Source of the DNA: Candidatus Kouleothrix ribensis
Lineage (GTDB): Bacteria > Chloroflexota > Chloroflexia > Chloroflexales > Roseiflexaceae
DNA: 64,000 nucleotides
Assembly (NCBI GenBank): GCA_016722075.1
Contig: JADKGW010000001.1
Span: 4,340,001-4,404,000 of the forward strand
Direction of reading: 5' to 3'
A model generated the notes under the pieces. That model saw nothing but the letters and a program-made list of their open reading frames with translations. It ran no database searches and was not told the origin of the DNA. Position numbers and translations under genes: made by a program. This document shows, piece after piece, positions 18,339 through 26,812 of the stretch. Position 1 is the stretch's first letter. Each line of letters starts with the position of its first letter.

Positions 18339-19100
18339 CTACGTATCGCTCCATTCCTCATTCCATCCCCAAGAATGGATCCACTTGCCGAACGCATAGT
18401 ATTCGCCGTAGTTACCGCCGCCAGCAAGCTGAACGCGCAGCGTATACGAGCTTTCGCGCTCGCGTGCCTTCGCGGCAGCCTGAGCCTGCTCAGCTTGCGT
18501 AATCGCCGCGCGGCTGGCCTGCACAAGCAGCTGTAACGGCTCGGTGTAACCCAATATTGCTGCATTGGCGCTGGCCATCCAGCGTTCGGCCTCGGCCAGT
18601 TCGGCTGCGTCGAGCAGCCCGCCAAGCCGATCCAGGCGCAGCCACTCATCGGCCTTGGCAGCCAGCCGCCGGCGCTCGATCTCGGCCTGCCTGAGGTCGC
18701 GCAGCCACTGGCGTAGCTGTGGCCACCCTTCGATCAGCGCCTCGTGGGCCAGGTCGACCCGCCGGCTGTGCGGCTGCTCGCCGCCACCTAAGATCAGCAG
18801 CCGGCGCTTGGCCAGGTGCATAAGTGTCGATTCGAACTGTGGATCGCCGGTCGGGCCAAGCTCGGTGGCAGCCTGCTGGCGGCGGGTGTCGGCGCGCCCG
18901 GCGCCAAACTGCACCAGCCGTACGAAGATCCGCCGGGCGATCTGCTGCTGCGTCGCGTCGAGCTCGCTCAGCGCCTGGTCGGCGCGCTGCGCCATCGCCA
19001 CCTGCAGCCATGCGGGACAATCGGTGCATCGATGCCAAAACAGGCCACCAACCACCGACGCCCCAACCTTGCGGCTGGGGCGTCGGCGCGCCGTGATCAA
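18339..19100 (-). pseudogene. remnant of an nSTAND1-type NTPase
   Basis: The readable part, from MAQRADQALSELDATQQQ through RRLLILGGGE and AHEALIEGWPQLRQWLRDL, matches the region after the NTPase core in large Chloroflexota and cyanobacterial STAND proteins. The P-loop, the rest of the NTPase and the sensor domain are absent, and the C-terminus ends in an unrelated run (NYGEYYAFGKWIHSW). No intact partner is nearby. I read it as a decayed fragment. The stem-loop at 19055-19086 lies within its upstream part. Confidence 0.6.
19055..19086 (-). other. strong hairpin downstream of ssb
   Basis: Perfect 11-bp stem (CCGACGCCCCA/TGGGGCGTCGG) with a 10-base loop. In the ssb direction no U-run follows, so termination is only possible. 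Confidence 0.4.
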
Positions 19101-19118
19101 ACGCGGCGCTGTTTCGGG

Positions 19119-19526
19119 CTAGAACGGCACGTCTTCCGTCTCTTCGGCGGCCAGAGCAGGCTGCTCCTGCGCCTCGGGGCGCGCGTCGAGGAACAATACG
19201 TCCTCGGCGCGAACGACCGTCTTGAACCGCCGCTGGCCAGTCTCGCGATCCTCCCACGACTGGGTCTGCAGGCTGCCGACCACGCGCACACGGCTACCCT
19301 TGTGCAAGAAGCGGCCACACTGCTCAGCCAGTTTTTCCCAAGCTTCGACACTCGTCCACTCGGATTCGAGGATGCGCTCGCCGGCCTCGTTCCGCCCAGC
19401 CGGCCGCTTGGTGGCAACCCGGAAGTTGCACACTGCTGCGCCCGACGGCACGAACCGCTGCTCCGGCTCGGCGCCCAGCCAACCAATCAGTTCCACCCGA
19501 TTCAGCGTACCTTTGACCTGTTCCAT
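19119..19526 (-). CDS. ssb: single-stranded DNA-binding protein
   Basis: 135 residues. An OB-fold with the usual opening LNRVELIGWLGAEPEQRF, the SEWTSVEAWEKLAEQCGRFLHKGSRV core and a short acidic tail ending in ETEDVPF, close to the canonical DDIPF tip that recruits replication and repair proteins. The middle contains an extra RPAGRNEAGERILE loop. It is followed downstream by debris and preceded by an unknown two-module gene transcribed the same way. Confidence 0.93.
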   Translation of the reverse strand: MEQVKGTLNRVELIGWLGAEPEQRFVPSGAAVCNFRVATKRPAGRNEAGERILESEWTSVEAWEKLAEQCGRFLHKGSRVRVVGSLQTQSWEDRETGQRRFKTVVRAEDVLFLDARPEAQEQPALAAEETEDVPF

Positions 19527-19736
19527 GACTCTTACCTCGTGTTACTAACTCTTCCCAATTCGGCCGGCCACGGCGACCAGCCTCGTATCTTCTACCGCAG
19601 GTAGTAGTGAAAGGTTACGGTTAGGTGCGATAAACTTTGGGCAACTTCTTGCATAACGATGGAGCTGCTGCGACCGCCACCAAAGACTCGCTGATCTGCG
19701 GATCGAACTGAAACGATGAGCGTTTGCCGGTAGCCG

Positions 19737-20468
19737 CTACAAGGCCGGCTCGCCGGCAGTGCGGCGGGCGGCCGGGCGCTGTAGATCGCGCAGCAGCGTC
19801 GAGGCTTGCTCGTAAGTCAGGCCGTGCGCCAGCACGCCGAAGCGCCGCCGCGACTCTGTGTCGAGGTCGAGCCCCTGTTGCTGGGCCAGCCGCTCCATGG
19901 CGTGGATCTGCTTCTCATTTACCGGCATGCCGTTCTGCGCTGTAGGCGCCGGGCTGGCCGGTTCGGCCGCACGGCTAGGGGCAGCCTCGGCGCGCGGTGC
20001 AGGGGCTTTGGTGCGCACATTCTCGGCGTAGCTGGTGCTGCGCTCCTCGGCCAGCTTCTTCAGCCCATCGATGAACAGGCTGGCCTGACCTTTGGTCATC
20101 GTCACCAGGTCGACCGATTGCTCTTCGGCGTAGCTGGCCAGCTGCTCGCTATTCCAGCTGATCTGATCTTGCAGGGTGGCGATATAGTTACGCTGCTTGT
20201 CGCTGGCCGGCGCGTCGGGGTCGCGCACTACGATTGGCGCGGGCGCCGCCGCAGTGCTGCGAATATCGGCGATCTGCGCCTCGGCGGCTTCGCGCTGGGC
20301 GCGGTAGATCCGCCAGCCCAGGTCGATCGCCTGCTGCACTTCGTCGTCGGAGGCATCGATCGGCAGCGCGATCGTCTCTTCGAGTGTGATGAAATCTTCG
20401 CCGATGCGGATGGCGGCGCGGTAGGTACGCGCGACGGTGCGATCGTCGCTCTTGCGTGGGGATGCCAT
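19737..20468 (-). CDS. unknown protein with two KQ..L...QAS modules
   Basis: 243 residues, no signal peptide or membrane helix. An N-terminal domain (about 10-70) is followed by two related modules: ASDKQRNYIATLQDQI ... MTKGQASLFIDGLKKL at about 88-140 and VNEKQIHAMERLAQQQG ... LTYEQASTLLRDLQ at about 190-240, joined by an Ala/Pro linker. Similar KQ/QAS modules occur in phage and plasmid recombination proteins (for example beside Erf/Rad52-type domains), which together with the neighbouring ssb suggests a single-strand DNA role; this is inference. The ATG at 20468 has GGAGG upstream, and an extended -10 lies at 20600-20608. Confidence 0.75.
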   Translation of the reverse strand: MASPRKSDDRTVARTYRAAIRIGEDFITLEETIALPIDASDDEVQQAIDLGWRIYRAQREAAEAQIADIRSTAAAPAPIVVRDPDAPASDKQRNYIATLQDQISWNSEQLASYAEEQSVDLVTMTKGQASLFIDGLKKLAEERSTSYAENVRTKAPAPRAEAAPSRAAEPASPAPTAQNGMPVNEKQIHAMERLAQQQGLDLDTESRRRFGVLAHGLTYEQASTLLRDLQRPAARRTAGEPAL

Positions 20469-20599
20469 GATCCATTCCTCCTGCCCGGACAGCATAGGCT
20501 GGTGTCGCTCGACCGGGCCGTACTCTTGCTTATCGTATCTGCTCGTCCCAATTGTTCGGTCGCTCCAGCCCCGCAGCGCCGCAGGAGCAATGCACCAAC

Positions 20600-20608
20600 A
20601 GTATAGCA
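20600..20608 (-). promoter_or_regulatory. extended -10 promoter of the two-module gene
   Basis: TGCTATACT on the minus strand, predicted start near 20593, leader of about 125 bases. Confidence 0.55.
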
Positions 20609-20636
20609 CAAATGTTTGGTTTATGCAAGTGTCGGC

Positions 20637-20646
20637 TACTCCTCAT
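20637..20646. repeat. left target duplication of the ISAs1 element
   Basis: TACTCCTCAT, repeated at 21966-21975 on the other side of the element. Confidence 0.9.
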
Positions 20647-21965
20647 TAGGGCTTATGCGTTCTCGGAGGATGGCCAAGGAAGGCACTCCCGGGTATGATG
20701 ACCGTTGCTGAACCAACCACCATACCGAGGAGTGTTGTATGCAGTATACCGCAACCGCGTCGACTGGGGAGGGCGTGACCTTTGCCCTGGAAACCTTGCC
20801 CCAAGCATTCGCCACCATTCCCGATCCGCGCCGCACGCAGGGGACACGCTATTCTGTCGCGGCCATTTTGTCGCTGGCGGTTGTGGCGGTGCTGGCTAAC
20901 CATACGTCGGTGCTCGCCATCGCCGAGTGGGCCACCCGGCAGACCCGGCACGTGCGCCGTGCGCTCGGCTTTCGGCGCGACGCCACGCCGCACCAGACCA
21001 CCATCCAGCGCTTGCTGGCGCGGCTGGAACCCGCCGATGTCGCTGCGGCCGTGACGCGCGTGTTCGACCCCCGCACCCCCGGCGTGCTGCGGCAACGCGG
21101 GGGTCACGGGGTGGCGCTCGATGGCAAAGCCCAGCGTGGTCGGCTCAAACACGGTGCCACGCCCACCCATCCCATCCACGCGGTGAGCGCTTTTTGTCAC
21201 GACCTCGGTGGCGTGCTGGCCCAATTGGTGGTGGATGCCCAGCAGCACGAAGCCGAGGGAACCGTGGCCCCGGAGGCGATTGGGCAGATCGATTGGCAGG
21301 GACGCGTGTTGACGGGCGATGCGTTGTACTGCCAGCAGGCGCTCTGCACGCAGGTGGTGGAGGCCGGCGGCGATTATGTGCTGATCGTCAAGGGGAACCA
21401 GCCGACCTTGCTGGCTGATATCGTGCAGGTCTTCACGCCACTGACGGCTGAGGAACAGGCGCGGAGCGGCATCCATACGGTGCAGCCGCTGCCCATCCAG
21501 GTCTATCGGACAGTTGAGAAAGGCCACGGGCGGCTGGAAGAACGGGTGATCCGCACGTCGAGCGAACTGGCCGGGTATAGTTCCTGGCCGTATCTCGTGC
21601 AGGTGTTCGAGTATACCCGCACCTGGACGATCAAGGGCGTCCGCAAGCAGCAGGTGCGTTATGGTATCACGAGTCTGCCGGCCGACGTGGGCGATGCCGC
21701 GCATTTGGCAACGCTCAAACGGGGCCATTGGCAGGTAGAAAACGCCCTGCATTACGGCAAAGATGTGACGCTGGGCGAAGATGCGAGCCAAACGCACGTC
21801 GGGAACGGCGCGGATGTGTTTGCCATGGTGCGGAACACGGCGATTAGCCTGATCCGGCGAGACGGACATCGGGATATTGCGGCCCAGCTGCGGCGCTACA
21901 GCAGTTGCCCGCACGAGGCGCTCGCACTCCTGGGCATTCGCATTAAGGAGAACGCATAAGCCCTA
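20647..21965 (+). mobile_element. ISAs1-family insertion sequence, intact
   Basis: 1319 bp bounded by perfect 18-bp terminal inverted repeats (TAGGGCTTATGCGTTCTC at the left, its complement at the right) and 10-bp target duplications. One uninterrupted transposase gene fills it. The perfect ends and intact gene point to a recent insertion. It landed at the edge of a MITE-like repeat, taking that repeat's first two bases into the target duplication. Confidence 0.95.
20739..21959 (+). CDS. ISAs1 family transposase
   Basis: 406 residues. DDE-type transposase: GVALDGKAQRG, LTGDALYCQ and the signature HWQVENALHYGKDVTLGEDAS near residue 330, typical of ISAs1/H-repeat proteins. The N-terminus has the usual FATIPDPRRTQGTRYSVA motif. 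The ATG at 20739 is preceded by GAGGAG. It appears complete and unbroken. Confidence 0.95.
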   Translation: MQYTATASTGEGVTFALETLPQAFATIPDPRRTQGTRYSVAAILSLAVVAVLANHTSVLAIAEWATRQTRHVRRALGFRRDATPHQTTIQRLLARLEPADVAAAVTRVFDPRTPGVLRQRGGHGVALDGKAQRGRLKHGATPTHPIHAVSAFCHDLGGVLAQLVVDAQQHEAEGTVAPEAIGQIDWQGRVLTGDALYCQQALCTQVVEAGGDYVLIVKGNQPTLLADIVQVFTPLTAEEQARSGIHTVQPLPIQVYRTVEKGHGRLEERVIRTSSELAGYSSWPYLVQVFEYTRTWTIKGVRKQQVRYGITSLPADVGDAAHLATLKRGHWQVENALHYGKDVTLGEDASQTHVGNGADVFAMVRNTAISLIRRDGHRDIAAQLRRYSSCPHEALALLGIRIKENA

Positions 21966-21975
21966 TACTCCTCAT
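21966..21975. repeat. right target duplication of the ISAs1 element
   Basis: TACTCCTCAT, identical to 20637-20646. Confidence 0.9.
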
Positions 21976-22114
21976 ACCAACTCCGTTTGATTACGTTCGT
22001 TTTGGTGTGCGATGCCTGGCTTTGCCAGGCATCGCACACCAAAAGAGAATTTCGGGGGCGGCTTTGCCGCCCCCGAACCCCACCATAAACCAAGCGATTA
22101 ACCGGAGTTGGTAT
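21974..22114. repeat. MITE-like palindromic repeat, copy 1
   Basis: 141 bp starting ATACCAACTCCG and ending CGGAGTTGGTAT. Inside are two strong hairpins: one built on GTGCGATGCCTGGC and its complement, one on TTCGGGGGCGGC and its complement. It has no coding capacity. A second copy lies inverted at 48661-48802. Its last base forms part of the stop codon of the adjacent vWA gene. Confidence 0.9.
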
Positions 22115-24864
22115 CACTCCTCGCCCCTGGCGCGGCGCCGCGCACGCTCCTGGGCCTCGCGCAGCCGCTCGAGCTCGGAGTTCTGGGGCCGCAGGCGGCG
22201 GGCCGGCGGCTGGGGGCTGGCGTTCTGGGGCTTGGCTGGCTCAGGCGCGGAGTGCTGGGGTTGCGCGACACGCTGTGGGCCACCGGCCCGCGCTGGCCGG
22301 GTGAATAGCAGCCGGCGCAGCGCGATATCGAGCGGCAGCAGCAGTAGTGCCATCCACAGCAGCGCCATACCGATCTCGCGCACCGCGCCCTGGCTGGCGC
22401 GATTCGGGTCGAAGGCCCGCTCGGCTGCCACATTCTGGCGCCCGCCAGTGCCGCGCGCCAGCGCCTCGAGCACCGCCGGGTTTGCACCACGGCTGCGATA
22501 CTCGGCGCTCTGTGGCACCACTGCCCCGGCCGTCACCGCGCCGATCGGCTGGCCCCGCTGATCGCGTGCGATCAGCTGCACCAGGTAGACGCCCGGCCGT
22601 GCGCCGCTCAGCGCCGCGCGATACTGGCCCGGCCCGACTTCGCGCAGCGTCACCGCCGTGCTGATCGTGTCGGTGGCCAGCAGCTGGCCGGCGATCGTCA
22701 GGCCGGTGCGCGGCTGGCCGAGCGCATCCTGTGCCTGGGCGCTCAGCAGCAGATCCGCGCCCGACGAGCTGGTCTGTAGTGTCAGCTCCTGGCTGTTTTG
22801 CGGCGGCAGCAGCCAGCCGAGCAGCTGCGCACTGAAGCGTGGAAACTCATCCCAGCCAACCCACGCGCCGGCCCACGCACCTTTGAAATCGCTCGTCCAG
22901 GCCAACCCGCGGCCGAGGCCAAACTGCCACGCCGCCAGCAGGGTGTCGCCGCGCGGCCCGGCCAGTAGCACCTGCGCGCTCTGCCGTGGGGTTGCGAGTA
23001 CGTAGCCCTTCAGCTGCGGCGCCTGCTCGATGCCGCGCAAGATCGGGTGCGTGGCCGTACGGCTGGGCACAAAATCTTGCTCGACAATATATGGCTGAAT
23101 GACTGCCTGGGCTTCGTCGACCAGCAGCGTCGGCAGGTTGGCAGCCCGGTCAGTCAGAAATGTGCGCCCGCCGCCGATCCGCGCGATGTCGCGCAGAAAC
23201 GGCACGTCGTTGCCGTCGCCAACCGCGATCGAACTCAGGGTCACACGCTCGTCGTGCAGCTGCTGCACGATCGCGCGCGCGCCCTCCTGCTGCACCGAGT
23301 CGTTGCCATCGGTGATCGTGATGATATGCCGCACCGGCCGGTCGCTCTGGCGAATATAGCGCGCGGCTTCGGCCAGGCCATCGTGCATCTCGATCCCGCC
23401 GCCGCCGGCCTGTGCGCGGCTCAACGCGTCGATCGCCTCGTCGCGGCGGCTGCCCGGCAATGGCCCGATCACCTGGCGCGGCTCGCTGTCGAACAGCACC
23501 ACCGTCAGCTCATCTTCGTCGCGCAGCAGCGCCGCGATGCGCTGGGCGCCCTCGGCGGCGAGCGCGATCTTCGAGCGGCCGCCTTCTTCTTGAGCCATGC
23601 TGCCCGACACGTCGATCAGAATCACGATGCCGACCGCCGGCAGCCGCACCTGGGTTGGGATGTCCATCGTCACCGGCAGGGCCGCCTCGATCGGCGTGCC
23701 GCGCCAGCCGCCCGCGCCGAACGACTGGTCGCCGCCGACCATCAGCAGCCCACGCCCGAGGTCGTGGACATAGGCCGAGAGCGCGCTCTGCACGCGATCG
23801 GGCAGCGCGCGGCGCGGCACATTCACCAGCACGGCCGCGTCATAGGCGCTCAGGTCGGCCAGGCTGGCCGGGGCCTGCGCCGGTGCCAGCACGGCTACGT
23901 CGAGCCGGGCGGCAGTCAGCGCTGCGGCCAGGCTGCGGGCTTCGCCCGGCTGGCCCTCGATCAGCAACACGCGCGGCTGCCCGCTGACGAAGCTGTAGGC
24001 CTCGGCGGCATTGTTCTCGGGCCGCGCGTCGCCCGGCACTTCGAGCCGCACAATATAGCGGCTGAACGACGGCTGAGCCTCGGGCAGCACCAGCTCGAAG
24101 GCCTGGGTGCCGGCGCGCAGCTGCACGGCCTGCGCGGCGATCGTGGCACCGCCAGGGCCGCTGACGGTCAGCTGGCCACTGGCGGCGGCGTTGCTCTCGA
24201 GCGTAATCTTCATACGCAGGCGCTGGCCCTGGCGCGCGGCGGCCGGCAGCTCGACCCCGCTCACCTGCGCGTCGGTGCCGTCGGCCAGGCCGCTCAGCGG
24301 CACCACGTCGATCGGCACGCCGCGCGCGGCCGCCAGGCGTGCGGCCGCAGCAGAATCGCCGGCATTCTCGCCGCCATCCGAGAGCAGCACCAGCCGCGCG
24401 TGGCCCTCGTTTGGCAGCAGCGCCAGCCCCAGCCGCACCGCATCTTCGATATTCGTCGCGCCGCCGCCGGGCTGGGCAGCCACCTGGCCGAGCGCCTGCT
24501 CGGCCGAGGGCGGGCGCTCAACCAGCGCGCGCTGGCCAAACACCACCAGCGCGGCACGATCGTCGCTGGGCATCGCGGCCAGCGCCTGCTGCACAAACGC
24601 TTCGGCGCGCGCGCGCTGCGATAGCGCGACCGAGTCCGATCCGTCGAGCAGGAACACGCTGGTGACGGCGCCGACCGGCTGGATGAGCTGGGCACCGGCC
24701 AGCCCCAGCACCAGGCCGGCAACGGCGAGCGTGCGCAGCAGCAGGCTGGCCCAGAAGCGCCAGCGCGGCAGCCGGCGCGGCGCGAGCAGCGTCAGCGCCC
24801 ACAGCGGCGGTAGCAGCAGCAGTAGCCAGAGCAAGGTTGGGAAGATGAAGCTGAGTCGTGGCAT
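22114..24864 (-). CDS. membrane protein with two von Willebrand A domains
   Basis: About 916 residues. Two N-terminal hydrophobic helices (residues 5-55), a first vWA domain (MIDAS-like DGSDS near 75), a GATase1-like middle, a second vWA domain with a classic LIDVSGSMAQ near 420, a beta-rich region and a C-terminal helix near 840, then a basic tail. This is the large vWA partner found in MoxR-DUF58-vWA (Bat-like) operons. The ATG at 24864 has GGGAAG just before it; a TTG at 24876 is less likely. The gene ends at the MITE, whose last base is part of the stop codon, so the tail may have been changed by that insertion. Confidence 0.85.
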   Translation of the reverse strand: MPRLSFIFPTLLWLLLLLPPLWALTLLAPRRLPRWRFWASLLLRTLAVAGLVLGLAGAQLIQPVGAVTSVFLLDGSDSVALSQRARAEAFVQQALAAMPSDDRAALVVFGQRALVERPPSAEQALGQVAAQPGGGATNIEDAVRLGLALLPNEGHARLVLLSDGGENAGDSAAAARLAAARGVPIDVVPLSGLADGTDAQVSGVELPAAARQGQRLRMKITLESNAAASGQLTVSGPGGATIAAQAVQLRAGTQAFELVLPEAQPSFSRYIVRLEVPGDARPENNAAEAYSFVSGQPRVLLIEGQPGEARSLAAALTAARLDVAVLAPAQAPASLADLSAYDAAVLVNVPRRALPDRVQSALSAYVHDLGRGLLMVGGDQSFGAGGWRGTPIEAALPVTMDIPTQVRLPAVGIVILIDVSGSMAQEEGGRSKIALAAEGAQRIAALLRDEDELTVVLFDSEPRQVIGPLPGSRRDEAIDALSRAQAGGGGIEMHDGLAEAARYIRQSDRPVRHIITITDGNDSVQQEGARAIVQQLHDERVTLSSIAVGDGNDVPFLRDIARIGGGRTFLTDRAANLPTLLVDEAQAVIQPYIVEQDFVPSRTATHPILRGIEQAPQLKGYVLATPRQSAQVLLAGPRGDTLLAAWQFGLGRGLAWTSDFKGAWAGAWVGWDEFPRFSAQLLGWLLPPQNSQELTLQTSSSGADLLLSAQAQDALGQPRTGLTIAGQLLATDTISTAVTLREVGPGQYRAALSGARPGVYLVQLIARDQRGQPIGAVTAGAVVPQSAEYRSRGANPAVLEALARGTGGRQNVAAERAFDPNRASQGAVREIGMALLWMALLLLPLDIALRRLLFTRPARAGGPQRVAQPQHSAPEPAKPQNASPQPPARRLRPQNSELERLREAQERARRRARGEE

Positions 24865-24886
24865 GGCGCTTCCCAAAGTAGGCGGT

Positions 24887-26809
24887 TTAGCCGCTGGGCA
24901 GGCCCTGCCGTGCGCGGCGGCCCTGCCAGCGCTGGCGCAGGTAGGCGATGCCGTTGCGCTGGTACACCAGCCACTCGGCGATCAGCACGATCAGCGCGAG
25001 CGCCGCCAGCCAGCGCCACAGCTCCTGCCGGCCGACGCGCTCGCTTGTGGTAGCCTGTTGCAGCCCGCTGGTCTGCGGCACCTTCAGCTCGGCCTGTGGG
25101 GCGATCATCGACTCATCGGGCGCAAACAGGTTGACGGCGTAGCGCTGGCGCGCCACCAGCTTATCGCCCTGGAACTGCTCAACCACGTACACGCCGGGGG
25201 TATCGGTATCGGCATCGATCGCCTGGCCGTTCTTAAGCTCCAGCGGCACAATTGTGCCAGCGGGGTTGGTCACGCGCACCGCTGTGATGCTGGTGTCGAC
25301 CGGGATGGCCAGTGGCTGGTCGGGCGAGAGCTGGGCCGCCTCGGCGCCGCTGCCGGGTGCCAGGTAGCTAATGATGTTCGACAGCAGCAGCGGAAAGGCC
25401 ACCTGCACCGGCAGGTCGGACGCATGCAGGTCGAATGCGAGCACGACGATCCGGCGGCCATCACGCTCGCCAGCCACCAGCATCGGCCCGCCATCGCCAT
25501 CGACCACTGTGCGGGCCCAGGCGCCGGGCGCAAGCTTGTTGGCCTTCAGCACGCTCACATCGCTGAGCTTGATATTCCGCAGCAGCGGCTCGTCGCCGGG
25601 GGCCGGGCGCAGTGCCGGGAAGTCGATCTGCCCGGTGATCGAGAAGAACTCGGTCGAGCGCGGCGGTGCGATGAAGAACAGGTTACCGGGCGGCAGCGTG
25701 GCCGGCACCACGCCATCGAGAATCGTCACCGGAACCTGCGCGGCCGTCTCGGTAAATGCGGCCGTGGTGGTCGGCACCAGTGTGGTGCGAATATTCGGCA
25801 GCAGACCGAGGCCAACTTCGAGGAAGCGGTTGCCGGGGCCTACGATCCGCACAGTAGTACCCTCGCCGAGCGTGCTGACGGCCCAGCCGCGATCGTCGAG
25901 CGCCAGTGCGTCGGCGCCGGCCGAGTCGGCCAGGCGGGCCTCGGCCTTGCGCACCGTCGCCGGCACCTCGAGCACCACCGACTGATCGGCGCCGGGGTCG
26001 ATCGTCAGGTTGTAGGCATTGAACAGCGTGTCGTCGAGGTAGATATCCATGCGCCGGGTGGCCGCGCGCTGGCCATAGTTCGTAGCCTGGGCGAACAGGG
26101 TTTGCCCGGCCGGGCTGGGCTGGAGCGCCATGGCGCTGACGGCCACATTCTCAGAGCCGCTGCCGATCGGGAAGTAGCGCACCGTCGCCGGCACCGGCTG
26201 GATCGCATCGAGCGGGCGCACATTGCCATCGGAGATGATCGCAATCTCGCTGTCGGCCTCGCGCGACGAAAGCGCAGCGGCGAGTGTCAGCGCCTGTGCA
26301 AGGTCGCTGCCGCCGCCGGTACGTGGCTGGATGGCCTCAATCGCATCGCGCAGCTGGCGGCGGTCGGTGCTGGCAGCCACCGGCACCTCGATCAGACCGC
26401 CCGCCGCGACGATTGTGGCGCGCCCGTCGTCGGGCAGCTGGTCGATCAACCTGATCGCCTGCTGCTTGGCGGCCGCGAGCCGGCTGGGCGCCATGTCGGT
26501 GGCCGCCATACTAGCCGAGCGGTCGATGATCACAACCAGGTTGCGCCCGGCGATGCCAGTGGTGCGCAAGAATGGCCGCGCCAGCGCCAGCGCCAGCAGC
26601 GCCAGCAGCAGCAGCTGTAACAGCAGCAGCAAGTTGCGGCGCAGCTTCTGCCAGGGCGCATTGGCCTCGACATCGCGCACAACCCGCCGCCACAGGAACG
26701 TCGACGAGACGCGGCGCTCCTCGCGGCGCAGTTTCAGCAAGTACATGGCCACGATGATCGGGCCGATGATCGCCGCGCTGAGGAGTGCAAATGGCGTCAG
26801 AAAGGCCAT
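24887..26809 (-). CDS. BatA-type membrane vWA protein
   Basis: 640 residues. N-terminal BatA membrane segment (MAFLTPFALLSAAIIGPII, YLLKLRREERRVSST, then LLLLLQLLLLALLALALARPF) followed by a vWA domain with LVVIIDRSASMAA and ISDGNVRP, a long beta-rich region and one helix near residues 605-620. A membrane-anchored metal-dependent protein-binding domain, normally co-working with MoxR and DUF58 proteins. The following vWA gene starts 22 bases later, so they form one operon. Confidence 0.9.
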   Translation of the reverse strand: MAFLTPFALLSAAIIGPIIVAMYLLKLRREERRVSSTFLWRRVVRDVEANAPWQKLRRNLLLLLQLLLLALLALALARPFLRTTGIAGRNLVVIIDRSASMAATDMAPSRLAAAKQQAIRLIDQLPDDGRATIVAAGGLIEVPVAASTDRRQLRDAIEAIQPRTGGGSDLAQALTLAAALSSREADSEIAIISDGNVRPLDAIQPVPATVRYFPIGSGSENVAVSAMALQPSPAGQTLFAQATNYGQRAATRRMDIYLDDTLFNAYNLTIDPGADQSVVLEVPATVRKAEARLADSAGADALALDDRGWAVSTLGEGTTVRIVGPGNRFLEVGLGLLPNIRTTLVPTTTAAFTETAAQVPVTILDGVVPATLPPGNLFFIAPPRSTEFFSITGQIDFPALRPAPGDEPLLRNIKLSDVSVLKANKLAPGAWARTVVDGDGGPMLVAGERDGRRIVVLAFDLHASDLPVQVAFPLLLSNIISYLAPGSGAEAAQLSPDQPLAIPVDTSITAVRVTNPAGTIVPLELKNGQAIDADTDTPGVYVVEQFQGDKLVARQRYAVNLFAPDESMIAPQAELKVPQTSGLQQATTSERVGRQELWRWLAALALIVLIAEWLVYQRNGIAYLRQRWQGRRARQGLPSG

Positions 26810-26812
26810 GAG

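Noticed and set aside
18646..19257. 203-codon minus-strand ORF overlapping the nSTAND remnant
   Set aside because: Arg/Ala-rich shadow frame overlapping ssb as well; no family.
23047..26620. Very long plus-strand ORFs opposite the vWA genes
   Set aside because: They are shadows of GC-rich coding on the minus strand; no domains and no ribosome sites.
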